Shown piece by piece: positions 10,292-25,111 of a DNA stretch of 64,000 nt (positions are counted from its first letter, which is position 1; each line of letters opens with the position of its first letter). A program made the translations under genes and the position numbers. The DNA lies in NCBI GenBank assembly GCA_001949185.1, contig BDGG01000004.1, positions 1,668,278 through 1,732,277 of the forward strand, in the 5' to 3' direction. Under the pieces are notes generated by a model. The model saw nothing but the letters and a program-made list of their open reading frames with translations. It ran no database searches and was not told the DNA's origin. This stretch comes from Ramazzottius varieornatus. Lineage: Eukaryota; Tardigrada; Eutardigrada; Parachela; Ramazzottiidae.

Positions 10292-13200
10292 ATGGCCGAA
10301 GCGCATGCTGCCGTTGCATTCCAGTTCAATGTTTCGCGACATGGACTGACGGTGGACTACGATAAAGAAATTCTGCGAGAGCTAATCCACTCAACGAAAC
10401 GGTCATGGCGATATCGGCTAATTCGCTTTCTGGTAAGTGTTAATTATGTGAATGGACAGGAACATGTGATAGAAACCTCCTGTTGCAGACTAACCTAACG
10501 CTATTATTCTTGCAATGCAGAACAGAATCCGCAACATGGTCTTCCCCTTCACCGTTCCCTCCGTCTTGGCGCTCATAGCATTAACCAGCTCCTTGACGCT
10601 GTCGGACTATTTTGATCCGCTGTCCGGATACGCGCGACGATTACATGCCCTTGTGCCATGGTATGATGCAGTGCTGCATAAAAACTGCCCGGCTGCATTT
10701 GTATCCCTTGAGAATTTAGCTTAGCGAAAAACTATCAATGCTGACTGTTTTTCCCTGCAGGCGGATTTCTGCTCTTTATCCCAAGCAATCGTACATCGTG
10801 ACAACGGTGTCGGCTTGCGCTGCTGCTGTTGGCGTAGTTGTCTTCCTTACACGGTTCTTCCTGGAGAAGTTACTCCATTACCGGGGAGCACTAAGGGAGC
10901 GTCGCGGGAAATACTCATGGAGAACCAAGCTGTGGTTTGTAAGTTGCGCTTTTACGACTTCCGGCTTAATGTCTTACTGGCATCTCCCGCGAATATTGAA
11001 CTGTTCTTGCTTTGATAGATCTGGATGAAAGTCGTTCAAGGAAATAGCACGCCGCGGCTGTACAGCTATCAAGATATCATGCCAGTGCTGCCACTCCCTT
11101 CGCTGAGGGACACCATCCCAAAGGTGAGCATGTTTCGACGGCTGTCACGATGAAGATTCTTCGCCGACTTTTGACTAGTGTTTCCGTCTTTGCACTTTAG
11201 TACTTGAGATCGATGCGCCCATTGCTCGATGACGAGAAGTATGAAAGAATGGTCCAACTGGCGGCTGACTTCCAAAATGGTCAGGGACGGCGGTTCCAGA
11301 GATATCTAATTATGAAGTGGCTGTTCTCCACCAACTACGTGCGTATCATTCGACTACTGTCCGGCAGAGCAGTTATGAGATGCTCGTGAGGAGTACATTT
11401 TGCGTTGCAGGTGTCCGACTGGTGGGAGGAGTACGTTTATCTGCGAGGTCGCGGGCCTCTGTTAATCAACAGCAACTGCTACGCAATGGTACGAAACTTT
11501 TGCAGAGTGGGAGACCTTTGACCGTTTGGGATGTTGGGACTACGGGTCGGCTGGACATACGGGCCACATTTTGTGCTGTGGGCATTACAGTGGAACACCA
11601 TTCATGGCACGGCACAAAACTTGGCACGTATGTTCCCACTGATCGGTAGATCAAAGTAATTTTCGAGCAAGCTGGGTTACAGCGATATTTTGGAAGGATG
11701 CTTTGCACGAAAGAGGATCGAAGCGTCAAGCTGCACGAGCGGCTAACCTGACCCATGCTCTTCTAAAGATGCGAAGGATGATCAACCAGGAAGACGTGAT
11801 GCCGGTATAGAAACCGTTCCTCGCACTGAGGCTAAATGACGGTGCATGATATCTCTGTCTTTTCAGCTGATGTTGGACAAGATGATTCCGCTCGACTCGT
11901 TCCAGTACCCTAGAACTTTCGACACATGTCGTATTCCGGGACGTGAAACCGGTGGGTCGATTTCGAACTTTAGTTGCGTCCAAAGGAATTTACCTGGACG
12001 TTGTTCCTTCAGACAAGCATGTCCATTACGACAGCAGCACCCACGTGGTAGTTTTTAACAGAGGACGCTATTTCTGGGTTCCCACACATACCATTTCCGG
12101 ACGCCTTCTGAACCCCAAAGAGCTGGAAATGTAGGTGCACAATTCGGACTTTAGTTCTTTGGCGTTGTACTCCTGTCGTTAGTTTTGTTTTGGTGCAGGC
12201 AGTTTGACCGAGTATTGCAAGATTCTAGCAAAGCGCGAGAAGGGGAAGAACTGGTAGCTGCTCTAACGGCTGGAGACCGGTACAATTGTGACATCAACTG
12301 CCCCGAGTGAGTAGCAATTATTGGCTATTGTTCACTACCTTTTCAGGGTATTGTGGGCTGAAGCAAGAGAACGGTATTTCTCCCGAGGACCAAACCGTGT
12401 GTCTTTGGAAACGATAGAACGCGTAAGTTTGAATATTTGACGTGGTAGACCAGCATACGGACGAACCCGTCGCATGACCCGATTTTGTAGGCCGCTTTCT
12501 ACCTGGTTCTGGACGAAGAGGAAGATTATTACTTCGATGCGGTAATCGGATCGTTTTTGGATTAATTCCAGTGACTATTTACCTTAAAGCTGTGGTTCAA
12601 TTTAGAGCGATCCTTCTCGCCTGGACGACTACTGCAAATGGTTGCTACAAGGTGCCTGCAAGGAAAACAGCTGCAAACTGTGGTGCGATAAGTCCTTCAG
12701 TTTGCTGATCATGAAAAACGGTTTGGTAAGTGGCAGGTCTCATAGTCATGAAACGAAGCTATAAGAAAAGCGTTTAGATGTGCTTGAATCAGGACATTCA
12801 CATTTTTTAGGCAGGAGTGAACTTTGAACATTCATGGGGCGATGGACTTGTGGCTGGTCATATTTGGTAAGATTATTCAAGAAAAAGCAATGTACCTGTC
12901 TTCCTAACGTATGGCTTCGGGTTTTCAGGGAATGGGCTCTTACGGAAGATCTCGGCGTACTACAGTAAGGCTTAAATTTTTCGTCGTAAGAACAATATAA
13001 TTCTTCATGCCGGGCGATTTGCAGATACGACGCCGATGGTCATACCAGAGGGAGCATCGAGACTGTTCCGCAACAGCCTCAGAGGCTGAAATTTGAATTA
13101 TCGGAAGAGGTAAGAAACGATACATTCAATGAAATACAAATTAATGCGAATGTAGGTGTGTTGTTGATCACCTGTGTTCCGAGCCGCCGTGATTTCACTG

Positions 13201-14323
13201 ATGAATGATCTCGTAGTGCCTCTTGTCAATCAACAAAAGCTTCAAAACCGCGAGGAGCCTTTGCGACGACCTCGACCTGCGAGTACTGATGTTCAACGAT
13301 TACGGCAAAGGCTTCATGAAGACGTGCAAAGTCAGTCCGGACGCATATATTCAGCTTGCTTTGCAGCTTGCGTACAGACGGGTGAGCTTTCCGATATCAT
13401 TGTCTTATCTAATACTATAGTATCAAAGATGCTCAAACAACTGCTTACCGTACAGGATGCGGGAAATTACTGCCAGACGTACGAAGCAACTACAGCTCGA
13501 CTTTTCCGCGAAGGTCGTACGGAGACTGTTCGCCCTTGCACGATCGAGTCGAAAGCTTTTGTAGAAGCCATGCTGAATGAGAATGCTACTGTACGTCGGT
13601 CCGAGATTCACCGGTTCACGATTTGTCAGCTTAGGGGATTTTAATAAGGTACATTTCAATTTCATACTTTAGAATGCGGAACGCCAGCGTCTGTTGAGAA
13701 TAGCTTCTGAGGTCCACACAGCTGGGTACATGGATTCCATGTGCGGCAAAGGCGTCGACCGACATCTGTTTTGTCTTTACGTCGTATCGAAGTACCTTGC
13801 CGTCGAGTCTCCCTTCCTGAAAGACGTGATAAGTGAACCGTGGCGTCTGTCCACTAGTCAGGTACATGACACGATTGAGCCTTTAATGATCATCCCTAGC
13901 TTGATCTGATGCTCTACTTTTTCTACAGACTCCTCAAAATCAAACTGGTCGATTGGATCCGACAAGGCATCCTGAACAGGTGGCACCAGGAGGCGGTTTT
14001 GGACCGGTAAGGATACTTGCTGGTCTTCGTATTGGGCTTAGGGGAAGTTGTAAATTGTTTATCCGCATAGGTTGCGGATGATGGGTACGGTGTTTGTTAT
14101 TTCATTTCCGGCGATGCGGTGTTGTTCTTCCACGTTACCTGCAAAATCTCCTCCGAGAAAACGGTACGAGTGCTTGTTTTTCTTGCGTGGTGCTTGAGGT
14201 TTTTTTGACTAGTCCATTCTACAGGATGCCAACCGGTTCCGCGAGATGATTCGGTCAAGTTTACACCTCATGGCGGACATTTTTAAAGAAGAACCCGCTC
14301 GGGACAAAGCTCCCTTAGTGTAG
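10292..14323 (+). CDS. CPT1: Carnitine O-palmitoyltransferase 1, copy B
   Basis: Twenty-two exons join in phase to 784 aa: 10292-10432, 10521-10660, 10761-10938, 11019-11123, 11201-11338, 11411-11488, 11697-11804, 11867-11951, 12013-12130, 12199-12279, 12347-12422, 12491-12541, 12606-12725, 12811-12866, 12929-12964, 13025-13109, 13217-13381, 13456-13590, 13673-13861, 13929-14006, 14071-14163, 14225-14323. Role and membrane location are as for copy A. The N-terminus [12 protein letters not shown] keeps both Glu3 and His5 of malonyl-CoA-regulated CPT1. The catalytic His is kept (about 480), but the motif reads FEHSWGDGL, unlike the usual [34 protein letters not shown] and WRLSTSQ are intact. 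Several intron positions differ from copy A (two extra in the catalytic-His region, one shifted near ET|D, one different near the C-terminus). Confidence 0.95.
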
Positions 14324-15105
14324 TCAGCTTCTGCATTCTGCACTTTGTTAGGTAAATCCTGTGTTCGTACTTTATCGAAGTTTCAATATGGCTACTTTTT
14401 CGCATGGTGCGACACGCCTTAGCTGTGCTCTTTTATGGTTAAAAATTATATTGACTGCGTGCTGGGCAAAGGAATGCTTGGCTGCTGGGAGCCTGAACAA
14501 AGAGAAAGTTCGGGGAGGAGACGGTATACAGTGAACGTGTCGTCAATTACAAGGACATTAGTTCTTGCAACCGTGTGACACGCACTGCGATGCGGAAGCT
14601 CAGACGGTAGATTCACGAAGACGAAAATAGTGAGACGCCAAATCTGAAAATGGTTCCATAAGTACCCACTCTTGCTGAGAAGGAGCCTTGAGGCATTCAG
14701 TCCTATGGGCGGGCGTTCATAGTAAGGACAGCTTCGAAACACCACAACTGCAGCTGATTGGGACCTGTCGACGAACAATAATCTGAAGTTCTTTCCGAAC
14801 TCGCGGGTTCGTCAGTTCGACTTACCTGAATCCAGTCCCAGTCAAACTGCTCTACTGGCAGGCGCCGTATTAATGCCATGACGTAGCCTCGCTAAGATAA
14901 GTTCATAAGGTGCGCGAGTCAGAAGCGTGACATGTACTCTGCGCACTAACCTTTGTCAAGCACTTGCTACGGTACAAAAAAGATGTGCCGGAACATGGCT
15001 GGTCCTCCACATCGTGCGCGCATCTCGTCGAGTAGAAGAACTGCCAACCGTTTTAAACATATGTATTTTTAAAAAATTCATGATGTCCATCGTGTAAAAA
15101 AAGGA
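14324..15105. other. Intergenic region with a possible minus-strand first exon
   Basis: Mostly unassigned. On the minus strand a short exon-like stretch at about 14826-14885 has an ATG, reads MALIRRLPVEQFDWDWIQ and ends at a GTAAGT donor. A possible acceptor follows near 14780, but neither continuation reads convincingly. It may be the remains of a small gene or a false signal. Confidence 0.25.
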
Positions 15106-15773
15106 TCACCTGCCGCTTGCTCCGTACCTGAGCACCCAGCCTGGTCTCCTCGTCGCCATCGCTGGGCTGTGAAACACAGCAAGTACATCTTCATCGAGTC
15201 TTGTTAGAAGAGTAGTGATCTCGCTGTCAAATACCTGGAATATTTCCACTTCGTTATCATGAATGTCTCTGCTTTTATTCAGCGTTATCCATTCCGTTAC
15301 GGAAGGACAGGCTTCTGTCAAAGGATGTTCAAGCATCCGCTTTCCCGGCGTAACACGTTCACGCGTTTGGGCAGGGTCAACAGGGGTGGTCGGAGACCAA
15401 GAACTCGAAACCACTGGAGAATGAGCGCCCTGTTCCTCAACAGCGAGATCTGGCGGGTGTGACGCTACCGCTAGGCGGCTGACAAAGAGTAGAGGATGCT
15501 CGCGTAAACGATTGTACAGACCACGAAGCCGATGTAAAAACTGTTCTTCTGCAAAACGCAAAGTTCTCCAAATTGACCAGTATAAGGTCCAAGCTTACAG
15601 TACACGTTCTCACACTTACGAGCGGCAGGAAGGTCTTCCCTGGCCACGTACTCTTCGGATCGTGTCATGACACGGAAGTCGTTCGTTGGCGTCGCTAGAG
15701 GATTCACGAGAGACTCAAGTTGCTTACACATCCGTTCAAAACAAGTGAGAGCGTTTGTAGTACATACCTCCAT
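15106..15773 (-). CDS. Small protein of unknown function
   Basis: Two exons, 15620-15773 and 15106-15548, join at phase 1 across a 71-nt intron with a strong GTAAGTGTG donor and a TTTTGCAG acceptor. The result is 198 aa. The middle is a helical, Arg/Leu-rich stretch (FLHRLRGLYNRLREHPLLF). It is followed by a proline/serine-rich linker and an acidic segment (EVEIFQVFDSEITTLLTRL). No family is recognised. A GTATGT donor immediately after the first two codons could remove about 45 nt, so the extreme N-terminus is uncertain. If the 71-nt intron is kept, the reading frame instead ends in a hydrophobic segment. The 3' end faces the CPT1 pair. Confidence 0.45.
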
Positions 15774-16580
15774 GCGTCTGGAACAAACATATCAACAAAA
15801 GACCGGAACCGATAGTATAGTTCCAAAAGCGAATCATTGCTGCAGTCTTCTAATTCTCCGCGTGTGACGGGAGAAGTATGGAATACACTGTAGCGAGCCT
15901 AACGCCATTCAATAAAACATACTGTAAAACGCAACCAGATCCTCTCACATCTTCGGCGCTTCGAAACTGAACGTTAAAAACCGAACATTGTGAACGAGTT
16001 GACAATCTTTTATCCTGCATGGTCCGCACGCCCTTCTAACAAATTAGGTGTGTACAGATCCATCAGAAACCAGCCCACATACTACAATGCTTCATGACGT
16101 AAGCACCTAGCCTCGCAAGAAAAGGACTGCTGTGACAAATTAAGATTCATCTCTCCCGGAGCGCTTCAAAATCGCAAATAATTTGCTCTTAATCTGAGGC
16201 TCACATCACTTCGTCATCGACCATTGTAGTAAACTGCGTCTCAGCATCGGAGTCAAATTTGTTTCTTCCACAGAACAATGTCAGGAATAGACCACCAAGA
16301 TTGTACTTGACGTCCTTGCTACCCACGCCCAGCCGTTGATGAACTCTGAACTTGTGAATTACAGTCAGAAAAGTTATGTGTTTCCACAAAATAAATCGGG
16401 CTGCACTGCAGAATAAGATGACTTCCGCCTACTGTACAGACGCCTACCCCAGTTCTTTTTTGGTTTGAAACTTGCGAAATTTATGAAAGATCCAAAATTA
16501 TATAACGTTCGAACACCAAATCGATAATACGGCAATACGCAAACTGCAGTTTAAAATATAATAAAAATACCGCAATGCAG
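15774..16580 (-). other. Region downstream of MCM5 with an orphan exon-like reading frame
   Basis: A minus-strand open frame at about 16201-16347 follows an acceptor-like CACAAG and ends at a TGA. It begins RVHQRLGVGSKDVKYN and finishes with an acidic tail. It has no ATG of its own and no upstream exon could be found. It may be the last exon of a small gene or an alternative terminal exon. Nothing else is recognisable here. Confidence 0.25.
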
Positions 16581-19678
<3,098 letters not shown>

Positions 19679-20222
19679 GGTGAGGCAAACTGGAGGTACG
19701 CTATAATATGATCCCTACCACAGCTGCTGTGGCTCAACAGATTCAAAATGGCAATGAAAAGGACAGGTCTCAATCAATCCTTGGTCCGGGAACTTGTGCT
19801 CCGTAACGGACACGTCCCGGCGTCTAGGCTCCAGAGCGTCAGAATTCTGCAACGATGATGAGATGAGGAGGATCTTTGAAACGGAAACTGTGTGGGAAGC
19901 GGGATCACGGTGACACATTCATTTCACGCAGAACGATCAAGATTCAAAAACGGAGGGAAAAGCAAAACAATTAAACAAAGCAGCTGGCCGCAACAGGGCC
20001 GTGCCCTGCTTACCTTCATTTTTCTGGGGCTCGCGCCGTGATTCCCTTCAGCTGGAACTTAATGGCACGGATCGGCTGGGACCGGAAATGGTGGAAAAAC
20101 GACCACCCTAAATGGCTCTGATATACAAGAGGTGGAAATTCCCATCCTGGAAGAACAGGGTGGGAACGCCAGGATGGAAAGCTGGGAGCAAGGGTCAGGG
20201 TGGATTTACCGTTCTTCCGTGA

Positions 20223-20230
20223 CATCAAAC
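20223..20230. repeat. Target-site duplication CATCAAAC, left copy
   Basis: An identical 8-mer at 23047-23054 flanks the other end of the hAT element. Eight bp is the duplication length typical of hAT transposons. Confidence 0.9.
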
Positions 20231-23046
20231 CAGGGATGAGCAGTTATGAGAACTGGAACATTTCGCTTCGCTACCGCTTTGCTTCGATCTTACTTCCCGC
20301 TTTAGTTTCGCTATGAATTTTCGAAGGTCGCTTTCCGCTATGGACCGCTATAGAAATATTTTTGAAAATATTAATTTTTACTGGAAACATTTTGCAGCAG
20401 GCTTGCTCTTCGCGATTAGATCAAGAAGGTATTGATTGACATTACAAAATAATAGTCTCTCGAAATTCAGATCATTGGTACGAAGTCTAATCTCATTAAG
20501 AATCCTTCCCGAAATACTGAAAATTCGCTCGATACCAGCGGGAGTCGCAGGCGCACATAAAATTTGCTTAGCTATCACACACATCCTCTTGAAAATATCT
20601 TTGCGTTCCTTTCATCCGATAGAAGTTCAAAGGGTTCTCGCCGCTCCAGTCGTTGTTCAGATAGAGCTCATATTCTGCTTCAGCTGTAATCGCTGGACTC
20701 TGCTTAGTCTTGGCCAGAGGGACTTCGTCTTCCATAAAGCTGAACAATTCCGATCCTCCTTCGGCTTTCTTCGACGCACTGAAAGAACAAACCAGCCTAG
20801 TGAATATACGCAAATTTCGGTATTGTCTCGTAGTGATATATTTATCTATTTTTTAATATTTGGAAATCAAAGCATACCTTCTGCTGCTGCTTGCCAGAGG
20901 AGTGGTATCGCAAGGTCCTGCTAACTTCACTTCTCGCATCATACGCAGAATGACCTCCCGGGATCTGTTTTCGGTTTCGATAGCTCTCTTTGATCCTCTG
21001 CAAAAACGTAGCTTGAAAGAATGATCTAAGAACGAAGCCGCCAAGTACAAGTCATCTTCCTTCAGTTTGACGAACGGTTCTTCGAGAAGTAGCTCCAAGG
21101 TGAAGGCTTCCAGCAACAGGTACTCTCCAGCAGCCACTAAATTGTGCAAATGCACCCGAAGACCGTACAAAATAGGCAAGACCTGACAGATGGCCGGTAT
21201 GCTAAAACGTTGCAATTTCAGAAAGGCCGTTTGAAATGGCGCAGTTATTTTAACGAACTGTTTTAAGATGATTTCGTAATTAGGAGAAAGACGGTACTTC
21301 TTCTGAAGACCCACTTTGTCCCAGTCCATCTGCAACGCGCGCTCGGCCATGATGAAGTTGCTGTTCCAGCGAATGGCACAACGCGCTTTCAAGGCTCGTC
21401 CGAACTCTTTCTCCACAGCTTCTGTCATGCTCACGGAATACCGAATGCTCGAAACAATTGACGCCAGCGCTTCTACCGCTTTGTTGACCACTGCACACTT
21501 TTTCACGGGCTTTTTGACCACTAGCTGGAGTGAATGTGCCACACATCGAACCTACGAGAAAACCAAATAACACAAATGGTAACCCAACCGAGCAGAAATA
21601 TTAAAAAAGTTTCGTGAAGCTCTAGAAAAGTATCGCACCAGAATTTTTCTATCGGGAAGTAAAAAATATTTTTGGAGGAGAAGTTCTGCTACTTCATTAG
21701 CCAAGTTGTTGTCCACGTCGAGTGCCTCAGGATAGACGGGATCGAACTCTTCGTCGTCGGCAGCCGCTTCTTCGAGTTCTTGAATATCTTCCTGATGGCT
21801 TCTCGTTGAAGTGAGTCATCATCTGCAACGAACAACGAGTAATTGCAAGATACTTTTCCAGTCAGACAAGTGACTAAACTGTAGGAAAGTTTACATGGCG
21901 GTACCTGAGCTATCGGCAGGGATGTTGAATTCATAGAACTGCGGAAACCAGTCTTTAAATGCGCAAATGATATTGCTTCCATTGTCCGTACCCACGAAGA
22001 AGATCTTCGTTTGCAGACCGTAATCCGCAATCACCTCCACTGTCAAGCTGGCTTCGTCCAGACGGATCTGCTTGGGATGCTTCCGTCCCAGTCGCTTCTT
22101 CTTCGCCGAAGGAAAGCAATCGACGAGCGTACCATTGTCCGCTTTTCGTTTCGCTTCTTCCGACGATGCACAGAACGTTACCACCTCCTAGTACCAGCAA
22201 TAAAATTGAAAACAAGGTTACGGGAATTCAATCCCAGCTATCCGGGTAAATATGATGGCTGTTAAAGTTCCGGAGGGGAACATTACCTAGTTTTTGTTGT
22301 GAAAAGTCAACACATGGCTTTTGAAGTTACTGTAGCCGTCCCGAGATGATATGTTCTTCTCAATCTTCTTTTCCTTCGGGCACAGACGATAGTTGGCGGA
22401 ATGAACTACGTAGCTCTTGCTGTTCTTCGATTCTCTGGCGGTAACTAACGACGTGAAAAAGGTGGAGTAGAACTCTTTCGCCTTTCGGTCGCGGTCTCCA
22501 CTCGATGCTTCCGACGCTTCCACATCGTCATCTTCGTCGATGACAATCTCCCTAGCGGCCATCCTTCAGCAGTTCTCTCGAAAATCAACCAAACCTCTTG
22601 TACACTTCGCACAGCCGATGGTACAAGTTTTCATGGAAGAGCGAAAGTCAAGATTTCATCAGAAGATGCGTTAGACAACTAAAGTTAAGAGATTAGTCGC
22701 CCTCTTGCGACAACTTGTGCTGTATGGTGTGCTTGATTTTGCAATCGCTTAGTCATCTCTCACTCGAAGGTTTACATGGGTGGTTGTCCTCTAAGAACTA
22801 TATGCATTTGGAACGATAATCACTCGTTCAACTCTGAAAAAACTGTGACTTTTTACATTCACCATAGCGGAATTCGGCTTTCCGCTCCGCTTTGGTCGTT
22901 TTTCCGCTTTCGTTGTTTTCTACGGATTCCGCTTCGCCACGTCCAGTTTTGACCAAAGATCTGTCCGCTATAGTTTCGCCACAAAGCGAAGCGGAGCGGA
23001 TAGCGACCAGCAAAACGCTATGCCGCTCCGAAACTGCTCATCCCTG
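20231..23046 (-). mobile_element. hAT-superfamily DNA transposon, 2816 bp
   Basis: The element starts CAGGGATGAGCAGTT (20231-20245) and ends with the exact reverse complement (23032-23046). It is flanked by an 8-bp duplication CATCAAAC. Both subterminal regions are rich in short GCTTCGC/AGCGGA-type motifs, a known feature of hAT ends that bind transposase. It carries a minus-strand transposase gene (20378-22562). Perfect termini and duplication suggest a fairly recent insertion, although the coding region appears broken. Confidence 0.95.
20378..22562 (-). pseudogene. hAT transposase, disrupted
   Basis: Segments run 22562 to about 22290 (N-terminus, acidic stretch then a BED-finger-like Cys/His cluster), about 22185-21905, about 21780-21652, 21551-20878 (RNase-H-like core beginning VRCVAHSLQL) and about 20789-20378 (C-terminal dimerisation region, PATPAGIERIFSISGR then NVNQYLLDL). 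The junctions at 21551 and 20878 fit splice sites in phase. Two problems remain. The first segment ends at a stop just before its only plausible donor. Near 20590-20600 the reading frame shifts by one base before the dimerisation region, with no room for an intron. The protein is therefore probably non-functional, and mobility would need a transposase supplied from elsewhere. Confidence 0.8.
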
Positions 23047-23054
23047 CATCAAAC
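23047..23054. repeat. Target-site duplication CATCAAAC, right copy
   Basis: Matches the 8-mer at 20223-20230 exactly and abuts the right terminal repeat of the hAT element. Confidence 0.9.
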
Positions 23055-24677
23055 CCAGAAATAACAGGTTTTAAACGTTCCTGGTTTCCTGTTTCAAGGG
23101 TCCCTGGTAAGCAACCTCATTTGTAACAATGTACCCTATGGAGTAGCATTCCCTCCAATCTCCGCCACACATCGTTAGCCAGTGCAATTCTGGCCAGCTA
23201 GGAGGACTCTATGACAGCAGTATAACGAAAATGATAGAAGACATCAGTTCGACGTTCGCCGTTACCGAAATTACCTACGGCGGTGCTGAAGGGTATAGAA
23301 TGCATCCATACTAGCTCGAAAACTCAACTGGCAGTTGTATCCGCAGTTGTAACCACAGCATGCTTGTCTGGCTTGCCAACCAATATGCTATTCCAAATTT
23401 TGAGCCGGTTGGGATGCATTTTGAACACTGTACAGTAACCCGCGGCGATTGAAGAATAGTAAATCCTCTCGAAACTTGTACTGCACGGATTACGCACAGT
23501 CGCAGTATTTCGGTAGTCTTCTGTCAGGTGCCATAAGACAAGGTTCAGTGCGGGACGATACGCACTATGGCAAACATGTGGTTATACGTATCACAGCTTT
23601 GTGACTCGACTACCAGCGCGGCTTCGATTTATTGATCGCACCAAAATTTTCGACACAATAGTGGCGTCGGGTCTCTCAGCCCACAACATCAACATTACCA
23701 TAAAACCATGGTACTATTTTATATCCTTTTGGCTGGTAATCTGTGGTCTACATCGTCACGATCCGGGGCGATGGAATCGATAGGAAATGTTGAAAGTATT
23801 CCACTTGTCATGCGGCCGGTGGTTTTTCCTCTGATTTCGCTACAGAGCAGTTCGTTATGTAGCTTCAGAAACGCGTTTGAACCGTGGACTGTACCGCTTG
23901 GTCAAACAGACCACTATGCAACCAGTTTTGCCTTTGGACTGACTGAATGTGTTAAGTATCCATTATTTGATTCCTTTTTGTCCAGTGAATTTGGGGATAC
24001 CCGAAAATTTTATGAGTTGTTCGTCTAGACAAAATTATGGCCACCCTTGAGTTACCCAAAAAAAATTGCACTGTGATACATCACTGATCGTTGCACTTCC
24101 TGGTTTCGCGTTCGCATACTTCCAATCTATGTCAAGACATCTCTTGTATACTTGAACCCAATGGGAAAAAGTTTCATCTGCATTAACTACGCAACACCAT
24201 GTCGCTGTCTGGAGTTACGCTATTTTCTGAACGCTTCCAAAACTAGCGCTCAGCAGGAAGGGAGAAGCGAATGAGGAGTGCACTTCCTGCATTTACTTCA
24301 GAAGAGAACAAAGCTATGGCTGTGCATGAAGCAGAAAAGAGGTTGCATATCGTAATGTAATACTTTACGTAGTCTCGTGGTGTTTGGGAGGCGTTTTGTT
24401 TCACTTCGTTGAAACTGCCCGACATTAAGTCATTGCTGGCTCAGTTGACGGAAATAAATTGCGTTAACTCCAGGATCTTGAAAGAACTAATAAATTATAC
24501 CAATAACAAGAAGAATTCTTAGTTTTTGTGTCATTAAATTTCCTGCCTCAAGTAACAAAGCAATCAACTAATCAAGTGTGGAGCAAAGTGTGATATAGGC
24601 TATATTGTTTCCCACCCCAGACTGACTTGCTAGCCTAACCCTGCTTGATCGTGACTGGTGACCTCATTACAAATCAT
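23055..24677. other. Unassigned region
   Basis: About 1.6 kb between the hAT element and the MITE at 24680. Short open frames exist on the plus strand (23601-24028), but they lack splice support, known motifs or a clear start. I see no gene. Confidence 0.5.
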
Positions 24678-24679
24678 TA

Positions 24680-24847
24680 CAGTGTACGACAAAATAAACT
24701 GTTAAAAATGGGTGTTAAATGAAGCCAGATGGATATGGCCAATGAAATTTGCGCATCCAGCAGATATAATTCCCGTTGGCTGAGCTGGAAATAAGCTTTA
24801 GCTGAAGTGTTACGCCCATTTTTAACGGTTAATTTTGTCGCACACTG
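24680..24847. mobile_element. MITE, Tc1/mariner type, 168 bp
   Basis: The ends are imperfect inverted repeats of about 35 bp. The left begins CAGTGTACGACAAAATAAAC and the right reads inward as CAGTGTGCGACAAAATTAAC. Both sides are flanked by TA (24678-24679 and 24848-24849), the target duplication of Tc1/mariner elements. There is no internal coding capacity. Confidence 0.88.
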
Positions 24848-24849
24848 TA

Positions 24850-25111
24850 TGTTTGACTTATTCTTCAGGTTTTTGTGTTCAACTTCATCTTCAACTCCAT
24901 CGTCGTTTGCTGAAAATACTGGACCACTCAAGGACTGGACTACTTGTAACTGGAGCTTCATATCGAGACACTGCCTGGAGAACTTAGGTGAGAGTTCTAG
25001 ACAGTCAAGGACTAAAACATAAGCAGCGCTGCCGAGCAGCAATAATGCTATGCCCAATAGGGAAAGTGCTCTGGAACCGGAAGTGGGTCTCGTCGTACCT
25101 ACGCATGCAGT
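24850..25111 (-). CDS. Possible membrane-segment exon downstream of ALAD
   Basis: A minus-strand open frame encodes a strongly hydrophobic segment (ALSLLGIALLLLGSAAYVLV, about residues 11-30). It is followed by a Cys-containing hydrophilic stretch and an acidic tail, then runs into the MITE at 24847 and stops at 24677. There is no ATG at its start. A possible acceptor (GCATGCGTAG) precedes it, and an upstream piece at about 25147-25205 would join at phase 1 through a GTAAAA donor. That upstream piece is in frame with ALAD immediately after its stop codon. It may be a separate small gene whose first exon I cannot find, or a decayed fragment. Confidence 0.3.

Noticed and set aside
14446-14778. 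110-codon minus-strand open frame downstream of CPT1 copy B
   Set aside because: No ATG, no splice sites in the right phase and no recognisable motif.
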